The notes under the pieces: generated by a model
What the model was told of the DNA's origin: nothing
The model's database searches: none
The model's input: the letters and a program-made list of their open reading frames with translations, nothing else
Position numbers and translations under genes: made by a program
Origin: an uncultured Bacteroidales bacterium
Lineage (GTDB): Bacteria; Bacteroidota; Bacteroidia; Bacteroidales; UBA932
Direction of reading: 5' to 3'
Length of the DNA: 41,986 nt
NCBI GenBank assembly: GCA_949297365.1
Contig: CASFSL010000008.1
Coordinates: 1-41,986, forward strand
Shown: positions 26,043 to 34,672 of the stretch, in pieces
Layout: each line of letters starts with the position of its first letter
Position numbering within the stretch: the first letter of the stretch is position 1

Positions 26043-26717
26043 TCAGAAGAAAAATACCAGATTGACCTCCAGACCGCGGTAGTTGCCCATACGTACCGGT
26101 CCCTCGGCGTCAATGCTGTCTGTATCGCGTGCCAACTGGCCTATGTTCCAGTTGTACTTGACCTGCAGCTGGAATTTCCAGAAATCCACACCGCCTCCGA
26201 TGCCTATACCATACTCGAAGCGGTTGGTATTGTCCCAGGAAACTATCCCGGGCTCCTTATACACCGCATATCCGATATAAGGGGATACCATCAGATAAGG
26301 ACGGAGCAGTATTAAATCCAGACCAAACTGGAAATTGACCGGAACTTCTATATAGTCCGTTCTGAACCGGGCATTCTCAGAACCGCCCTCAAGATTTTTC
26401 CCTCTGTACATCGTACCTTTTGAGACATAGTTGAGCTCCGGCTGTATCGTCATCCCCCTCAGCGGCATGTCGAAACTGAATGCCACGCCGGCGGTAAAGC
26501 CCGTGTAGTTGCTCACCGATTCGGATATATATCCCAGTTCAAAGCGGCTCATGGATATGAAGTCTATACCGCCCTTGACTCCGACCTTGAAGAAAGACGA
26601 GGCATAGGACCTGTCCTTATTGCCGTCTCCTTTTCCGTCCTGGGCCGATGCAGGCACCGGTCCTGCGACTGCCAGCATAAGAACTGCTGCGGAAAATATT
26701 TCTGCAAAACGTTTCAT
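26043..26717 (-). CDS. PorT-like outer-membrane beta-barrel protein (copy 2)
   Basis: A 224-residue protein with signal peptide (ending PASAQ) and the same strand pattern as copy 1: VGVKGGIDFISMS, YTGFTAGVAFSFDMPL, IQPELNYVSKG, VPVNFQFGLDL, PYLMVSPYIGYAVY, FEYGIGIGGGVDFWKFQLQVKYNW, terminal VNLVFFF. Similarity to copy 1 is obvious by eye along the whole length. ATG 26715-26717. TATCTTCG on minus, just upstream, is an imperfect -7 element. No function is recognised; the shared architecture suggests an adhesion, porin or assembly role at the outer membrane. Confidence 0.82.
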   Translation of the reverse strand: MKRFAEIFSAAVLMLAVAGPVPASAQDGKGDGNKDRSYASSFFKVGVKGGIDFISMSRFELGYISESVSNYTGFTAGVAFSFDMPLRGMTIQPELNYVSKGTMYRGKNLEGGSENARFRTDYIEVPVNFQFGLDLILLRPYLMVSPYIGYAVYKEPGIVSWDNTNRFEYGIGIGGGVDFWKFQLQVKYNWNIGQLARDTDSIDAEGPVRMGNYRGLEVNLVFFF

Positions 26718-26735
26718 CTTGCGAAGATACTAAAT

Positions 26736-27947
26736 TTATCGTTTATTGTGTATCAAATTGGCCAGTCCGCCCTCGGATGTCTCCTTATAAAGGCTGGGCA
26801 GGTCGTGACCGGTCTGCTTCATCGCCTCTATTACTGCGTCAAACGGCACAATGTGACTCCCGTCCGACATCAGCGCGTACTGAGCCGCATCCATCGCCCT
26901 CGCAGCTGCTATCGCATTGCGTTCTATACAGGGTATCTGCACCAGACCGCAGACAGGATCGCAGGTCAGTCCGAGGCAATGCTCCATACCCATCGAGGCC
27001 GCGCACTCTATCTGGGGAGGAGTCCCGCCGAGAATCCTCGTCGCAGCCGCACAGGCCATGGCACAGGCCGTGCCGACCTCTCCCTGACAACCCACTTCCG
27101 CACCCGATATCGAGGCATTCTCCTTGATGAGGGCCCCGACCAGTCCCGCCGTCGCCATCGCATTGACTATCTTGTTCTCCGTAACTCCATACGAGGTATG
27201 GAAGAGATACAGCACCGCCGGCAGCACACCGCAGGAGCCGCATGTCGGAGCCGTGACTATAGTACCGCCGGAGGCATTCTCCTCCGAGACGGCCAACGCG
27301 TATGCGAACAGCAGTCCGCGCCGCTGCATGGAACTGTTGTAGCTCTTGGCGTGCTGATAATAGGCATAGGCCTTGCGGCGCACGTTAAGTCCACCGGGCA
27401 GTACGCCCTCATGATCCAAGCCGCGGGCTATGGAGTCCTTCATGACCCCCCAGCGCTCAGCCAGATAGTCCCAGATGTCCGGATCCTCGTATTTCGCCAC
27501 ATACTCCCAGAAATAGGAATTGTTCTCATTGCACCAGCCCAGGATATCCTTCATCTTGCTGAACGGATAGACATCCTTATGCGCATCCCGCCGGCCGGTC
27601 TCGCTGATATCGCCGCCGCCCACACTGAAATAGGTCTTATCGCACAGCATTTCGCCCTGCGCATTGTAAGCCTTGAAATTCATACCGTTGGGATGCTGGG
27701 GCAGGAACTCCTTGGGCTTCCAGACTATCTCTATGCCCGTATCTGAGCCTCCTGTCAGGGCCTCCTTCAACGCCACATCGGTCAAGTGCCCCTTGCCGGT
27801 GGCCGCCAGACTTCCGTACAGGGTAACGACAAACGAAGATGCCCCGGGGCACAGGCCCTTGAACATCTCCGCCGCTTTCTTGGGGCCCATCGTATGACTG
27901 CTCGACGGTCCCTTGCCTATCTTGTATATCTCCTTAATGCTCTCCAT
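26736..27947 (-). CDS. sdaA: L-serine ammonia-lyase (iron-sulfur dependent)
   Basis: A 403-residue single-chain L-serine dehydratase converting serine to pyruvate and ammonia. The N-terminal beta domain begins with KIGKGPSSSHTMGPKKAA, the family signature. The alpha domain has cluster cysteines in APTCGSCGVLPA, GCQGEVGTACAMA, and CDPVCGLVQIPCIERN. Length fits the fused alpha-beta type. Start ATG 27945-27947. TATCTTTG on minus at 27979-27986 provides a -7 element about 30 bp upstream. No serine transporter is adjacent. Confidence 0.95.
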   Translation of the reverse strand: MESIKEIYKIGKGPSSSHTMGPKKAAEMFKGLCPGASSFVVTLYGSLAATGKGHLTDVALKEALTGGSDTGIEIVWKPKEFLPQHPNGMNFKAYNAQGEMLCDKTYFSVGGGDISETGRRDAHKDVYPFSKMKDILGWCNENNSYFWEYVAKYEDPDIWDYLAERWGVMKDSIARGLDHEGVLPGGLNVRRKAYAYYQHAKSYNSSMQRRGLLFAYALAVSEENASGGTIVTAPTCGSCGVLPAVLYLFHTSYGVTENKIVNAMATAGLVGALIKENASISGAEVGCQGEVGTACAMACAAATRILGGTPPQIECAASMGMEHCLGLTCDPVCGLVQIPCIERNAIAAARAMDAAQYALMSDGSHIVPFDAVIEAMKQTGHDLPSLYKETSEGGLANLIHNKR

Positions 27948-27978
27948 CGCAGTATGTGCAGTAACTCAAATGAAGGCA

Positions 27979-27986
27979 CAAAGATA
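27979..27986 (-). promoter_or_regulatory. -7 element for sdaA
   Basis: CAAAGATA on plus is TATCTTTG on minus, matching TAnnTTTG, 31 bp before the ATG. No TTG box at the usual distance was seen. Confidence 0.5.
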
Positions 27987-28014
27987 TACAAAATCAAAAA
28001 TTGTATTTAAAAAA

Positions 28015-28308
28015 TCAGACTGTCTGCTCGATATTCCAGACGAAGGCCCGCACGCCCACCTCGCGGTTGCGGTTGTCGAGCTTGCGGACGGTCTGAAGGA
28101 GCTCGTCCACCCTGTCATCCTCCACGACGGTCATCATGGCGGAGTTCATCTCCGGCCAGGTGTGGGTGCCGCGGCGGGGCTCACCGTCCCGGCTGCCGCG
28201 TCCCTGCACCTGCTCGAAGAAAGTGAAGCCACGGATACCCAGCTCGTCGAGCATGTACTCCACCCTCTCTGTATTGGCCTGGTTATATACGATAAACACA
28301 CATTTCAT
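28015..28308 (-). CDS. PII-like small protein of the efflux operon
   Basis: A 97-residue protein that starts MKCVFIVYNQANTERV and ends VRAFVWNIEQTV, with a central GRGSRDGEPRRGTHTWPEM loop (about 37-53) and MMTVVEDDRVDELLQTVRKL. The beta-alpha-beta layout, a disordered T-loop-like middle and the ferredoxin-like ending resemble PII-type proteins found next to RND efflux genes (for example DUF3240-type). It lies 17 bp after the RND pump gene and is the last of the five-gene operon. It may sense a ligand or metal and modulate the pump; this is inference. The family call is by fold pattern, not by a decisive motif. Confidence 0.62.
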   Translation of the reverse strand: MKCVFIVYNQANTERVEYMLDELGIRGFTFFEQVQGRGSRDGEPRRGTHTWPEMNSAMMTVVEDDRVDELLQTVRKLDNRNREVGVRAFVWNIEQTV

Positions 28309-28325
28309 ACTTCATTCCTCCTTCT

Positions 28326-31300
28326 TTACTGATTAAGTTCCCTGCTCCGGCGCAACTCGGGATCATCTCCTTCGGGGTTGGGCGAGAGCTGCATGAATAT
28401 GAACTGGGCACGGGTCTTCTTGTCCTTATTCCTCTCACCGTGACGCGAGAGAAGGGCGTAGAAGACAGGCACCACCACGAGGGTCACGACCGTGGACACC
28501 AGCAGACCGCCGATGACCACGATACCCATGGGCTTCCACATCTCGGCACCCTCGCCGTTGCTCATGGCCATAGGCAGCATACCGAGGAAGGTAGTGATGG
28601 CCGTCATCAGCACAGGACGCAGACGGGAGGCTCCGGAGAGGGCGATGGCCTCGTTGAGCTCGTATCCGCGGTCGCGCATCAGGTTGGTGTAGTCCACCAG
28701 CACGATGGCGTTCTTGGTGGCGATACCCACCAGCATGATGAATCCGAGCGAGCCGATCATATCGAGGGTAGTACCGGTAATCCACAGGGCCAGCACCACG
28801 CCGGAGAGGGCGAAAGGCACGGCTGTCATAATCATCACCGGCTTGACAAAGGATTCGAACTGAGATGCCAGCACGATATATATCAGCATAATGATCAAGG
28901 CCAACAACAGCAGCAGATCCTGGAAGGTGTCCTGCTGATCCTCGTAATTACCGGCCAGACGGACAGTGATGCCGCTCGGCACGCCCATCTGATCGATGGT
29001 CTGCTGGATACCGGCAGCCAGCTCTCCAAGGGATGTCTCATAAGGAGTCACCGATACCGTGACTACCCTCTGACGGCTCTTGCGCTCAATGGTAGGCGGT
29101 GCGAAATACTCCTCTATCCTGCCGAGCTCCTTTATCTTGATCATGGAGCCGGTCGCGGTAGGAATAGTCATGTTCTCGATGTCAGAGATGGAGTTGCGGT
29201 CCTCCTCCTGCAGGCGCACCACTATGTCGTACTCGTCTCCGTCCTCCTTGAGGTAGCCCGAGGCCATACCGTTCACGCGATTGCGCACGTAAGTTGAGAC
29301 TGTCGAGGAGTTGAGGCCGTGGTAGGCCAGTTTCTCCTTGTCGAGGTTGATCTTTATCTCCGGACGGTCCTTCTCGCGGCTGATGTCGATGTCGCGGGCC
29401 CCGTAGACATTGTCCCTTATGGCAGCCCTTACCTCCTGGGCAAAGGCATTGGTCTCATCGAAGCTGTAGCCGTAAATCTCCACATCGACAGTGGACGAAG
29501 CCCCGCCCATGAAGCTGGAGACACCGCACTGGTAGTCGATAATCTCAGGATAGGAGGCCAGTTCCTGACGCAGCACCTCAGCTATCTCGAAGATGGAGCG
29601 GTCACGCTCGTTCTTCTTGTTGCAGACCACGGTCATGGACATGGTGTTGTTCATGGTGGTGGAGAACATGGCCGAGACACCGTCGTCGTCCGTGGTACCG
29701 GCAGATGTCGATATCAGCTCTATCTCGGGCACCAGCTCGTAGAAACGGCTCTCGATGTAGCGGGCCATCTTGGCGGTCTCCTCGATACGGTAGCCGGTGG
29801 CCAGCTCTATGTCCACTGTCAGACGGCCGTTGTCGGTCTCCTGGATGAAGTCCGTACCGACCTTGCCCATGAGGAACGGCATGATGGAGGCTATGAAGAA
29901 CAGCGATATCGCAACCAGAGTCCAGGCCTTGTGCCGCAGGCAGAAGCGCAGCAGACGGGCGTAGGCCTTGTCCAGACGGTCCAGCAGGGGAATGACATAC
30001 CGCTGATACCAGTTGCGCTTGGGCGGGATGTTCTCGATCACTCCGCGCTCGTTGACACGCACGGGACGGGCCTTGAGCAGCTTCGAGCAGAGCATGGGAG
30101 TCAGTGAAATGGCCACTACGGTAGAGGTACATACCATGATGGTCACCAGCCAGCCGAGCTCCTTGAACATGATGCCGGCCATACCGGTAAGCATTGTAAG
30201 CGGCACGAACACCACCACTATCACCAGGGTCGTGGCGATGACCGACACCCACACCTCGTTGGTCGCATAGATGGACGCTTCCCTCGGTGACGAGCCCCTC
30301 TCAATATGCTTGGTGATGTTCTCCAGCACCACTATGGCATCGTCCACCACCATACCGATGGCCACGGTCAGGGAACTGAGCGATATGATGTTCAGCGAGC
30401 TGTCCGCCAGCATCAGGTAGATGAAGGCCACTATCAGGGATATGGGGATCGTCAGGGAAATAATCAGGGTCGAACGCCACTCTCCCAGGAAGAAGAGCAC
30501 CACGAGCACCACGAAGAGCAGAGCGTACAGAATCGACTCCTCCAGAGAGTTGATGGAGTTGACGATATCCTCCGACGAGTCGTAGATTACCTCTATCTTG
30601 ATATCGTTGGGCAGAGTCCGCTCGATACGGGCCATCTCCTCCTCCAGATCCTCGCAGATCTGTACTGTATTGGCTCCTGTCTGCTTGGTAACCATCAGGC
30701 GGACGCTCTCACGGCCGTTGGTCTTCTCGTCGAGGCTCAGGTCCTTGATCGTGTCGCGCACTGTGGCAAGGTCGCGTACGAAGACCTGCCGGCCCTCGGG
30801 AGTCACCGTCACCACGATGTCGTTGATCTCGGAGCTCTCGACATACTCGCTGCGCACCTCCAGCTGATACTGCTCCTTGTTCATCTTGACGGTACCGGAG
30901 GAGAGGTTCAGATTGTTGGCGGCTATCGCGCTGCCGACAGTCTCCAGCGGAAGACCGTAGGCATCCAGCTTCTGCTGGTCGATGTCCACGTACACATAAC
31001 GCTCCGGGGAGCCGGAAAGGGTAAGGTTTCCGATACCGTTCACCATGCTCAACTGCGGGATAATCTCGTCGTTGAGCAGTTTGTCCAGACCTGGATAGCT
31101 CTCGTCCGCAGTAATCGAATACTGGAGGATAGGCATGGAGCTGGTGCTGAACTTGAAGATGAAAGGATTGGTGCAGCCGTCGGGCAGCTCGTCCTTCACC
31201 ATGTCTATATATGACCGGACGTCGTTGATAATCTCGTCCAGGTCCGTACCCCACTCCAACTCCAGAAGCACCACGGAAATATTGTCCTTGGTAGTGGAGG

Positions 31301-31541
31301 TTATCTCCTTCAGGTAGTCTACGGAGTTGAGGTTGTTCTCTATGATCTTGGTGACATTGGTCTCTATCTCGGACGCGCTGGCTCCCGGATAGACAGTAAG
31401 CACGGAGATGTAGGGCGGATCCATCTCCGGGAACTGGTCGATAGGCAGTCTCAGAAATGAGAATATGCCTATCACTATCACGGCGACGAACACCAGAAGG
31501 GTCGTCACCGGACGGTTGATCGCTGATTTGTAGATACTCAT
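28326..31541 (-). CDS. RND efflux permease, AcrB/HAE1 type
   Basis: A 1071-residue inner-membrane pump. The N-terminus (MSIYKSAINRPVTTLL) leads into TM1; the duplicated 12-TM architecture with two large periplasmic domains fits the length. Proton-relay Asp400-Asp401 lie in TM4 (GMVVDDAIVV), equivalent to AcrB Asp407-Asp408, which indicates a hydrophobe/drug pump rather than a metal (CzcA) pump. Motifs FLGEWRSTLI, PTATGSMIK and the second-half GIATKNAIVLVDY are typical. Substrate is unknown. It follows the membrane fusion gene by 12 bp and precedes the PII-like gene by 17 bp. Confidence 0.95.
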   Translation of the reverse strand: MSIYKSAINRPVTTLLVFVAVIVIGIFSFLRLPIDQFPEMDPPYISVLTVYPGASASEIETNVTKIIENNLNSVDYLKEITSTTKDNISVVLLELEWGTDLDEIINDVRSYIDMVKDELPDGCTNPFIFKFSTSSMPILQYSITADESYPGLDKLLNDEIIPQLSMVNGIGNLTLSGSPERYVYVDIDQQKLDAYGLPLETVGSAIAANNLNLSSGTVKMNKEQYQLEVRSEYVESSEINDIVVTVTPEGRQVFVRDLATVRDTIKDLSLDEKTNGRESVRLMVTKQTGANTVQICEDLEEEMARIERTLPNDIKIEVIYDSSEDIVNSINSLEESILYALLFVVLVVLFFLGEWRSTLIISLTIPISLIVAFIYLMLADSSLNIISLSSLTVAIGMVVDDAIVVLENITKHIERGSSPREASIYATNEVWVSVIATTLVIVVVFVPLTMLTGMAGIMFKELGWLVTIMVCTSTVVAISLTPMLCSKLLKARPVRVNERGVIENIPPKRNWYQRYVIPLLDRLDKAYARLLRFCLRHKAWTLVAISLFFIASIMPFLMGKVGTDFIQETDNGRLTVDIELATGYRIEETAKMARYIESRFYELVPEIELISTSAGTTDDDGVSAMFSTTMNNTMSMTVVCNKKNERDRSIFEIAEVLRQELASYPEIIDYQCGVSSFMGGASSTVDVEIYGYSFDETNAFAQEVRAAIRDNVYGARDIDISREKDRPEIKINLDKEKLAYHGLNSSTVSTYVRNRVNGMASGYLKEDGDEYDIVVRLQEEDRNSISDIENMTIPTATGSMIKIKELGRIEEYFAPPTIERKSRQRVVTVSVTPYETSLGELAAGIQQTIDQMGVPSGITVRLAGNYEDQQDTFQDLLLLLALIIMLIYIVLASQFESFVKPVMIMTAVPFALSGVVLALWITGTTLDMIGSLGFIMLVGIATKNAIVLVDYTNLMRDRGYELNEAIALSGASRLRPVLMTAITTFLGMLPMAMSNGEGAEMWKPMGIVVIGGLLVSTVVTLVVVPVFYALLSRHGERNKDKKTRAQFIFMQLSPNPEGDDPELRRSRELNQ

Positions 31542-31553
31542 CGCAGGCGGGGA

Positions 31554-32567
31554 TTATTTTACAACATTCAGTCTGACTCCGTCCACGAGCTTGGCCTGAC
31601 CGGTGGTGACTATCGGGTCGCCCACTTTAAGGCTGTCGCTGGATATCTCTATGGTCTGGTCGTGACGCTCGCCGATCTCCACGAAGACCCTCTTGGCGAC
31701 TCCACCGTCGTCCACAAATACGTACCGGTTGTTGGAGCCTATAAGTCTGAGCACCGACTGATAGGGCACCACCAGAGCCTCAGTCCGGCCCAGGTCGAGC
31801 ACCGTACTCACATACATACCAGGACGTATCAACTCGCTGCGGTTGGGAATCCTCAGCTTGAGGGTAAATGTATGCGAGGCCGGGTCAATGGTCGGATATA
31901 CTATCTCTATCGTAGCCGGGAACACCTTGTCGGGATAGATGTCGGAGTAGACATTGACCTTCATGCCCTTCTTGACCAGGGGAAAATAAGTCTCGGGGAC
32001 ATTGACATAGGCTTTCAGTTCATTAATCTGGGTCAGACGGAGAATGGGCTGCGCTCCGGCGTACAGCTCCCCGTCCTCGTAGCTCTTGGCCGAGATGACT
32101 CCGTCGTACTGGGCGAGCACAAATGTGTTCTCCTCCAGAAAGCGCAGGGACTCGGCGGTCTGGTCGAAGCTCAGTTTGGTCTGGTCGTATGTCTGCTGCG
32201 AGATGGCCTCGCTTTCCAGCAGCATCCGGACGCGGTTCATCTCTATCTGCAGATTGGCGTATGCCAGACGGGTGGTATTGAGCTGGTTCTGGTCCATCCG
32301 CACCAGAGTGTCGCCCTTACGGACCCTGTCGCCCACCTCCACGTATATTTTCTCAATAATACCCGTAAGCGAGGGCGAGATGTTCATCTCCTCGTAACCC
32401 TGAAGGGTCGTCGAAAGCTCAATCTGCCGCGACACCTCCTGATAGGCCAGCGGAGTGGTACGCACCTGCTCCACCCTGTCCTGGGAGACTTCCTCAGTGT
32501 TGGCTCCGCAGCCGCTCAGCAGCGCGGCGGCGGTGATAATTGCGATTGCCTTTATTTTCATATCCAT
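31554..32567 (-). CDS. RND periplasmic adaptor (membrane fusion lipoprotein)
   Basis: A 337-residue HlyD/AcrA-type adaptor with lipobox LLSGC (Cys20). The barrel-sandwich hybrid halves are visible: ISPSLTGIIEKIYVEVGDRVRKGDTLVRMD and, after the coiled-coil hairpin (about 95-145), FVLAQYDGVISAKSYEDGELY. The beta-barrel (RPGMYVSTVLDLGR) and membrane-proximal domains follow. It bridges the RND pump and the TolC-like channel. ATG 32567 is used; MKIKAI two codons later is possible. It starts 3 bp after the channel gene stop. Confidence 0.93.
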   Translation of the reverse strand: MDMKIKAIAIITAAALLSGCGANTEEVSQDRVEQVRTTPLAYQEVSRQIELSTTLQGYEEMNISPSLTGIIEKIYVEVGDRVRKGDTLVRMDQNQLNTTRLAYANLQIEMNRVRMLLESEAISQQTYDQTKLSFDQTAESLRFLEENTFVLAQYDGVISAKSYEDGELYAGAQPILRLTQINELKAYVNVPETYFPLVKKGMKVNVYSDIYPDKVFPATIEIVYPTIDPASHTFTLKLRIPNRSELIRPGMYVSTVLDLGRTEALVVPYQSVLRLIGSNNRYVFVDDGGVAKRVFVEIGERHDQTIEISSDSLKVGDPIVTTGQAKLVDGVRLNVVK

Positions 32568-32570
32568 AAT

Positions 32571-33947
32571 TTATTTCTGTTCCTGTATTGATTGTCCGTA
32601 AGTATTCTTGTTGAGAAGCTTCTCCAGCTCGATCTGGGCCGTCACGTAGTCCAGGGCGGCCTGCACATAGGTGCTCTGGGCAGTGATGAGGGTTGTGGCG
32701 GCGTTGGTCACGTCCAGACTGGAAGCGTGACCGAACTCGTATTTCTTGCCGATATTATCAAATACGGCCTGGGAGACCTCTACGTTCTTCACCTGTGTCT
32801 GATAACGCTCGTATGCGGAGGAGAGGTTGTACTTGAGCTGACGGTGCTGGATGTTCAGGGCCATCTTGGTGTTCTCCAAGGTGTTGAGCTGCTTCTGATA
32901 ATCCAGTTTGGCCTTCTGGAAAGAAGTATAGTTGCGGCCCGAGGAGAATATGGGGATGGACAGAGTAAGGCCGATCATGTTCGGGGGAGTCATGTTCATG
33001 GTCATCTCGTCGGAGAAATACTTCCTGCCCGTGTACTGGTAGAATGCGCTCAAGGTAGGTCCGTAGGCCCATCCCGCAAGGTTTTTCTGCTTCCTGTACA
33101 GCTCGGTGCTCTGCAGGGCCAGCTGATAGGAGAAATTGTTCTCCAGGATAAAATCATCATAGAGCAGGTCCAGCGAATGTTCCACGTCCATCAGATCGTC
33201 CAGGGTCTGGGTCAGGACTATCTCCTTGTCGAAACCGACGTTCATCTGCAGGCGCATGGAGTTGTAGATCATCTCCAGTCCGCGCTCGGCCTCGTTGATG
33301 GAAGTTTCCAGAGTGGAGACCTGTACCAGAATCTGGTCTGCGTCCACCTGCTCGGCCACTCCTGCGTCCACCGACTTCTGGGACAGCTCGTGCAGCTTGC
33401 GCACGGTACCGAGGTTGCGCCGGAGCAGTTCCACCGTCTGCGTACTGACCAAAGCGGAAAAATACAGCAGCCGCACCTGCTCGGCCACCTCCTGCTGCGA
33501 CTGACGGTGCGAGACATCCGCCATCTCTATGGACAGCTTGCCGATGAGCGCGCTTATGATCTGGGCTCCGCTCACCGACATGGCGGCATTGACACCTATT
33601 GAACCGTAAGGCGGCATGGCTATAGCCAGTCCGGTCTCACCGAACTCCATCTCATATCCCATGTAGTTGGAATAGTCCAACGTTCCATTAACTTGCGGAA
33701 GCATGGTCGCAATCGCTCCCCAGCGGTCGGCCTCGGCCTGACGCACGGCCAGCGACGAGTTCTGCAGATCCCAGTTGTGCTCCAGCGCGTAAGTCATCGC
33801 CTCGTCCAGCGTGAAATACATCACCGAGGTATCCGCATCCGGCACTGACGGAGCCTGAGCGGCAGCCTTAAACGGAACAGCCCCGGCAATCAGGAAGAGA
33901 GCCGAGGCACAGCATACAACTACCGCTGTTTCTAATTGTTTTCTCAT
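32571..33947 (-). CDS. TolC-family outer-membrane efflux protein
   Basis: A 458-residue OEP protein with a signal peptide (about 1-31, ending KAAAQ). Two long helical repeats of the TolC barrel are evident: LDEAMTYALEHNWDLQNS and YTSFQKAKLDYQKQLNTLENT, with ASSLDVTNAATTLITAQSTYVQAALDYVTAQIELEKLLN near the C-terminus (family signature, shortened). It forms the exit duct of the RND system. Its ATG overlaps the regulator's stop by 1 bp (TAATG). Confidence 0.94.
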   Translation of the reverse strand: MRKQLETAVVVCCASALFLIAGAVPFKAAAQAPSVPDADTSVMYFTLDEAMTYALEHNWDLQNSSLAVRQAEADRWGAIATMLPQVNGTLDYSNYMGYEMEFGETGLAIAMPPYGSIGVNAAMSVSGAQIISALIGKLSIEMADVSHRQSQQEVAEQVRLLYFSALVSTQTVELLRRNLGTVRKLHELSQKSVDAGVAEQVDADQILVQVSTLETSINEAERGLEMIYNSMRLQMNVGFDKEIVLTQTLDDLMDVEHSLDLLYDDFILENNFSYQLALQSTELYRKQKNLAGWAYGPTLSAFYQYTGRKYFSDEMTMNMTPPNMIGLTLSIPIFSSGRNYTSFQKAKLDYQKQLNTLENTKMALNIQHRQLKYNLSSAYERYQTQVKNVEVSQAVFDNIGKKYEFGHASSLDVTNAATTLITAQSTYVQAALDYVTAQIELEKLLNKNTYGQSIQEQK

Positions 33948-34570
33948 TATCGTAACAGTGATTTATTATTTTTCAGATATTCGTCAATATACTCCCGGCC
34001 CTTCTCCGTCGCAATACCTCTTATAAGGAAAAGCATCAGGCAGTCCGAGCCACGGTCGTGCTTGATCTCCAGATAATTGCGCACCGCCCTGTCCGTAACC
34101 GCCACAGAAAGCTCGAAGAGCTGCAGGGACAACTGATGCGCGTCCAGGATATCCGTTATGAACAGATCCTCCTTCTGCCCCTGCCTAATTACTCTCTCCA
34201 GCAGCTCGCAGTGCCATCTGTTCACATCCTGCACCACATTCATGAACACCTCCGGATAATACCGCTTGACCTCCGTAAAGAAGTCATAATAGAAACTCAT
34301 GCGCTTCTCGTCCTTGTTCTCCAGCGAGCGCATGAACCACTCGAGAACATTGTCCGCCCCTGCGAGTTCCTCTTCCATCCGGACCATATTGCCCTTGTGC
34401 ATCAGAAGGATACATTCCCTCAACAGGCCTGCCTTGTCGTGAAACATCTCGTACAGCGTGCGCTTGGACATACCGTTGGCCGAAGCCACATCATCCATAG
34501 TCAGCGACTTGCAGCCACGCTCCAAAAAAAGTGCGGAGGTATTTCTCAGTATTTGCTCCCTGTTCGTCAT
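33947..34570 (-). CDS. TetR/AcrR-family regulator of the efflux operon
   Basis: A 207-residue regulator with an N-terminal TetR helix-turn-helix: REQILRNTSALFLERGCKSLTMDDVASANGMSKRTLYEMFHDKAGLL (read here in pieces: LFLERGCKSLTMDD, ANGMSKRTLYEMF). The helical C-terminal half is the ligand-binding and dimer domain. As first gene of the efflux operon it probably represses its own promoter and responds to a pump substrate. Start ATG 34568-34570, only about 5 nt from the predicted transcription start. Confidence 0.92.
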   Translation of the reverse strand: MTNREQILRNTSALFLERGCKSLTMDDVASANGMSKRTLYEMFHDKAGLLRECILLMHKGNMVRMEEELAGADNVLEWFMRSLENKDEKRMSFYYDFFTEVKRYYPEVFMNVVQDVNRWHCELLERVIRQGQKEDLFITDILDAHQLSLQLFELSVAVTDRAVRNYLEIKHDRGSDCLMLFLIRGIATEKGREYIDEYLKNNKSLLR

Positions 34571-34580
34571 AATCAGGATG

Positions 34581-34611
34581 CAAAACTAAAAAAACTTCCG
34601 CAGTTTCCAAA
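34581..34611 (-). promoter_or_regulatory. Promoter of the TetR-RND efflux operon
   Basis: On minus, TTTG (34611-34608) and TAGTTTTG (34588-34581) are 19 bp apart, a near-ideal Bacteroidetes promoter. Predicted start is near 34575, giving an almost leaderless mRNA. The divergent kbl promoter is 50 bp away; a TetR operator is expected here but no clear palindrome was found. Confidence 0.72.
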
Positions 34612-34640
34612 TTTTTATCACAACTGAACGGCTTATTTAC

Positions 34641-34648
34641 TAACTTTG
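34641..34648 (+). promoter_or_regulatory. -7 element for kbl
   Basis: TAACTTTG matches TAnnTTTG, 24 bp before the kbl ATG. No good -33 TTG was found. Confidence 0.55.
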
Positions 34649-34672
34649 CGTCCAAACTAAATACACAGCATT

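Noticed and set aside
29319-31214. Long plus-strand ORFs opposite the RND pump gene
   Set aside because: Codon bias of a GC-rich gene creates open antisense frames; the His/Gly-rich products match no family.
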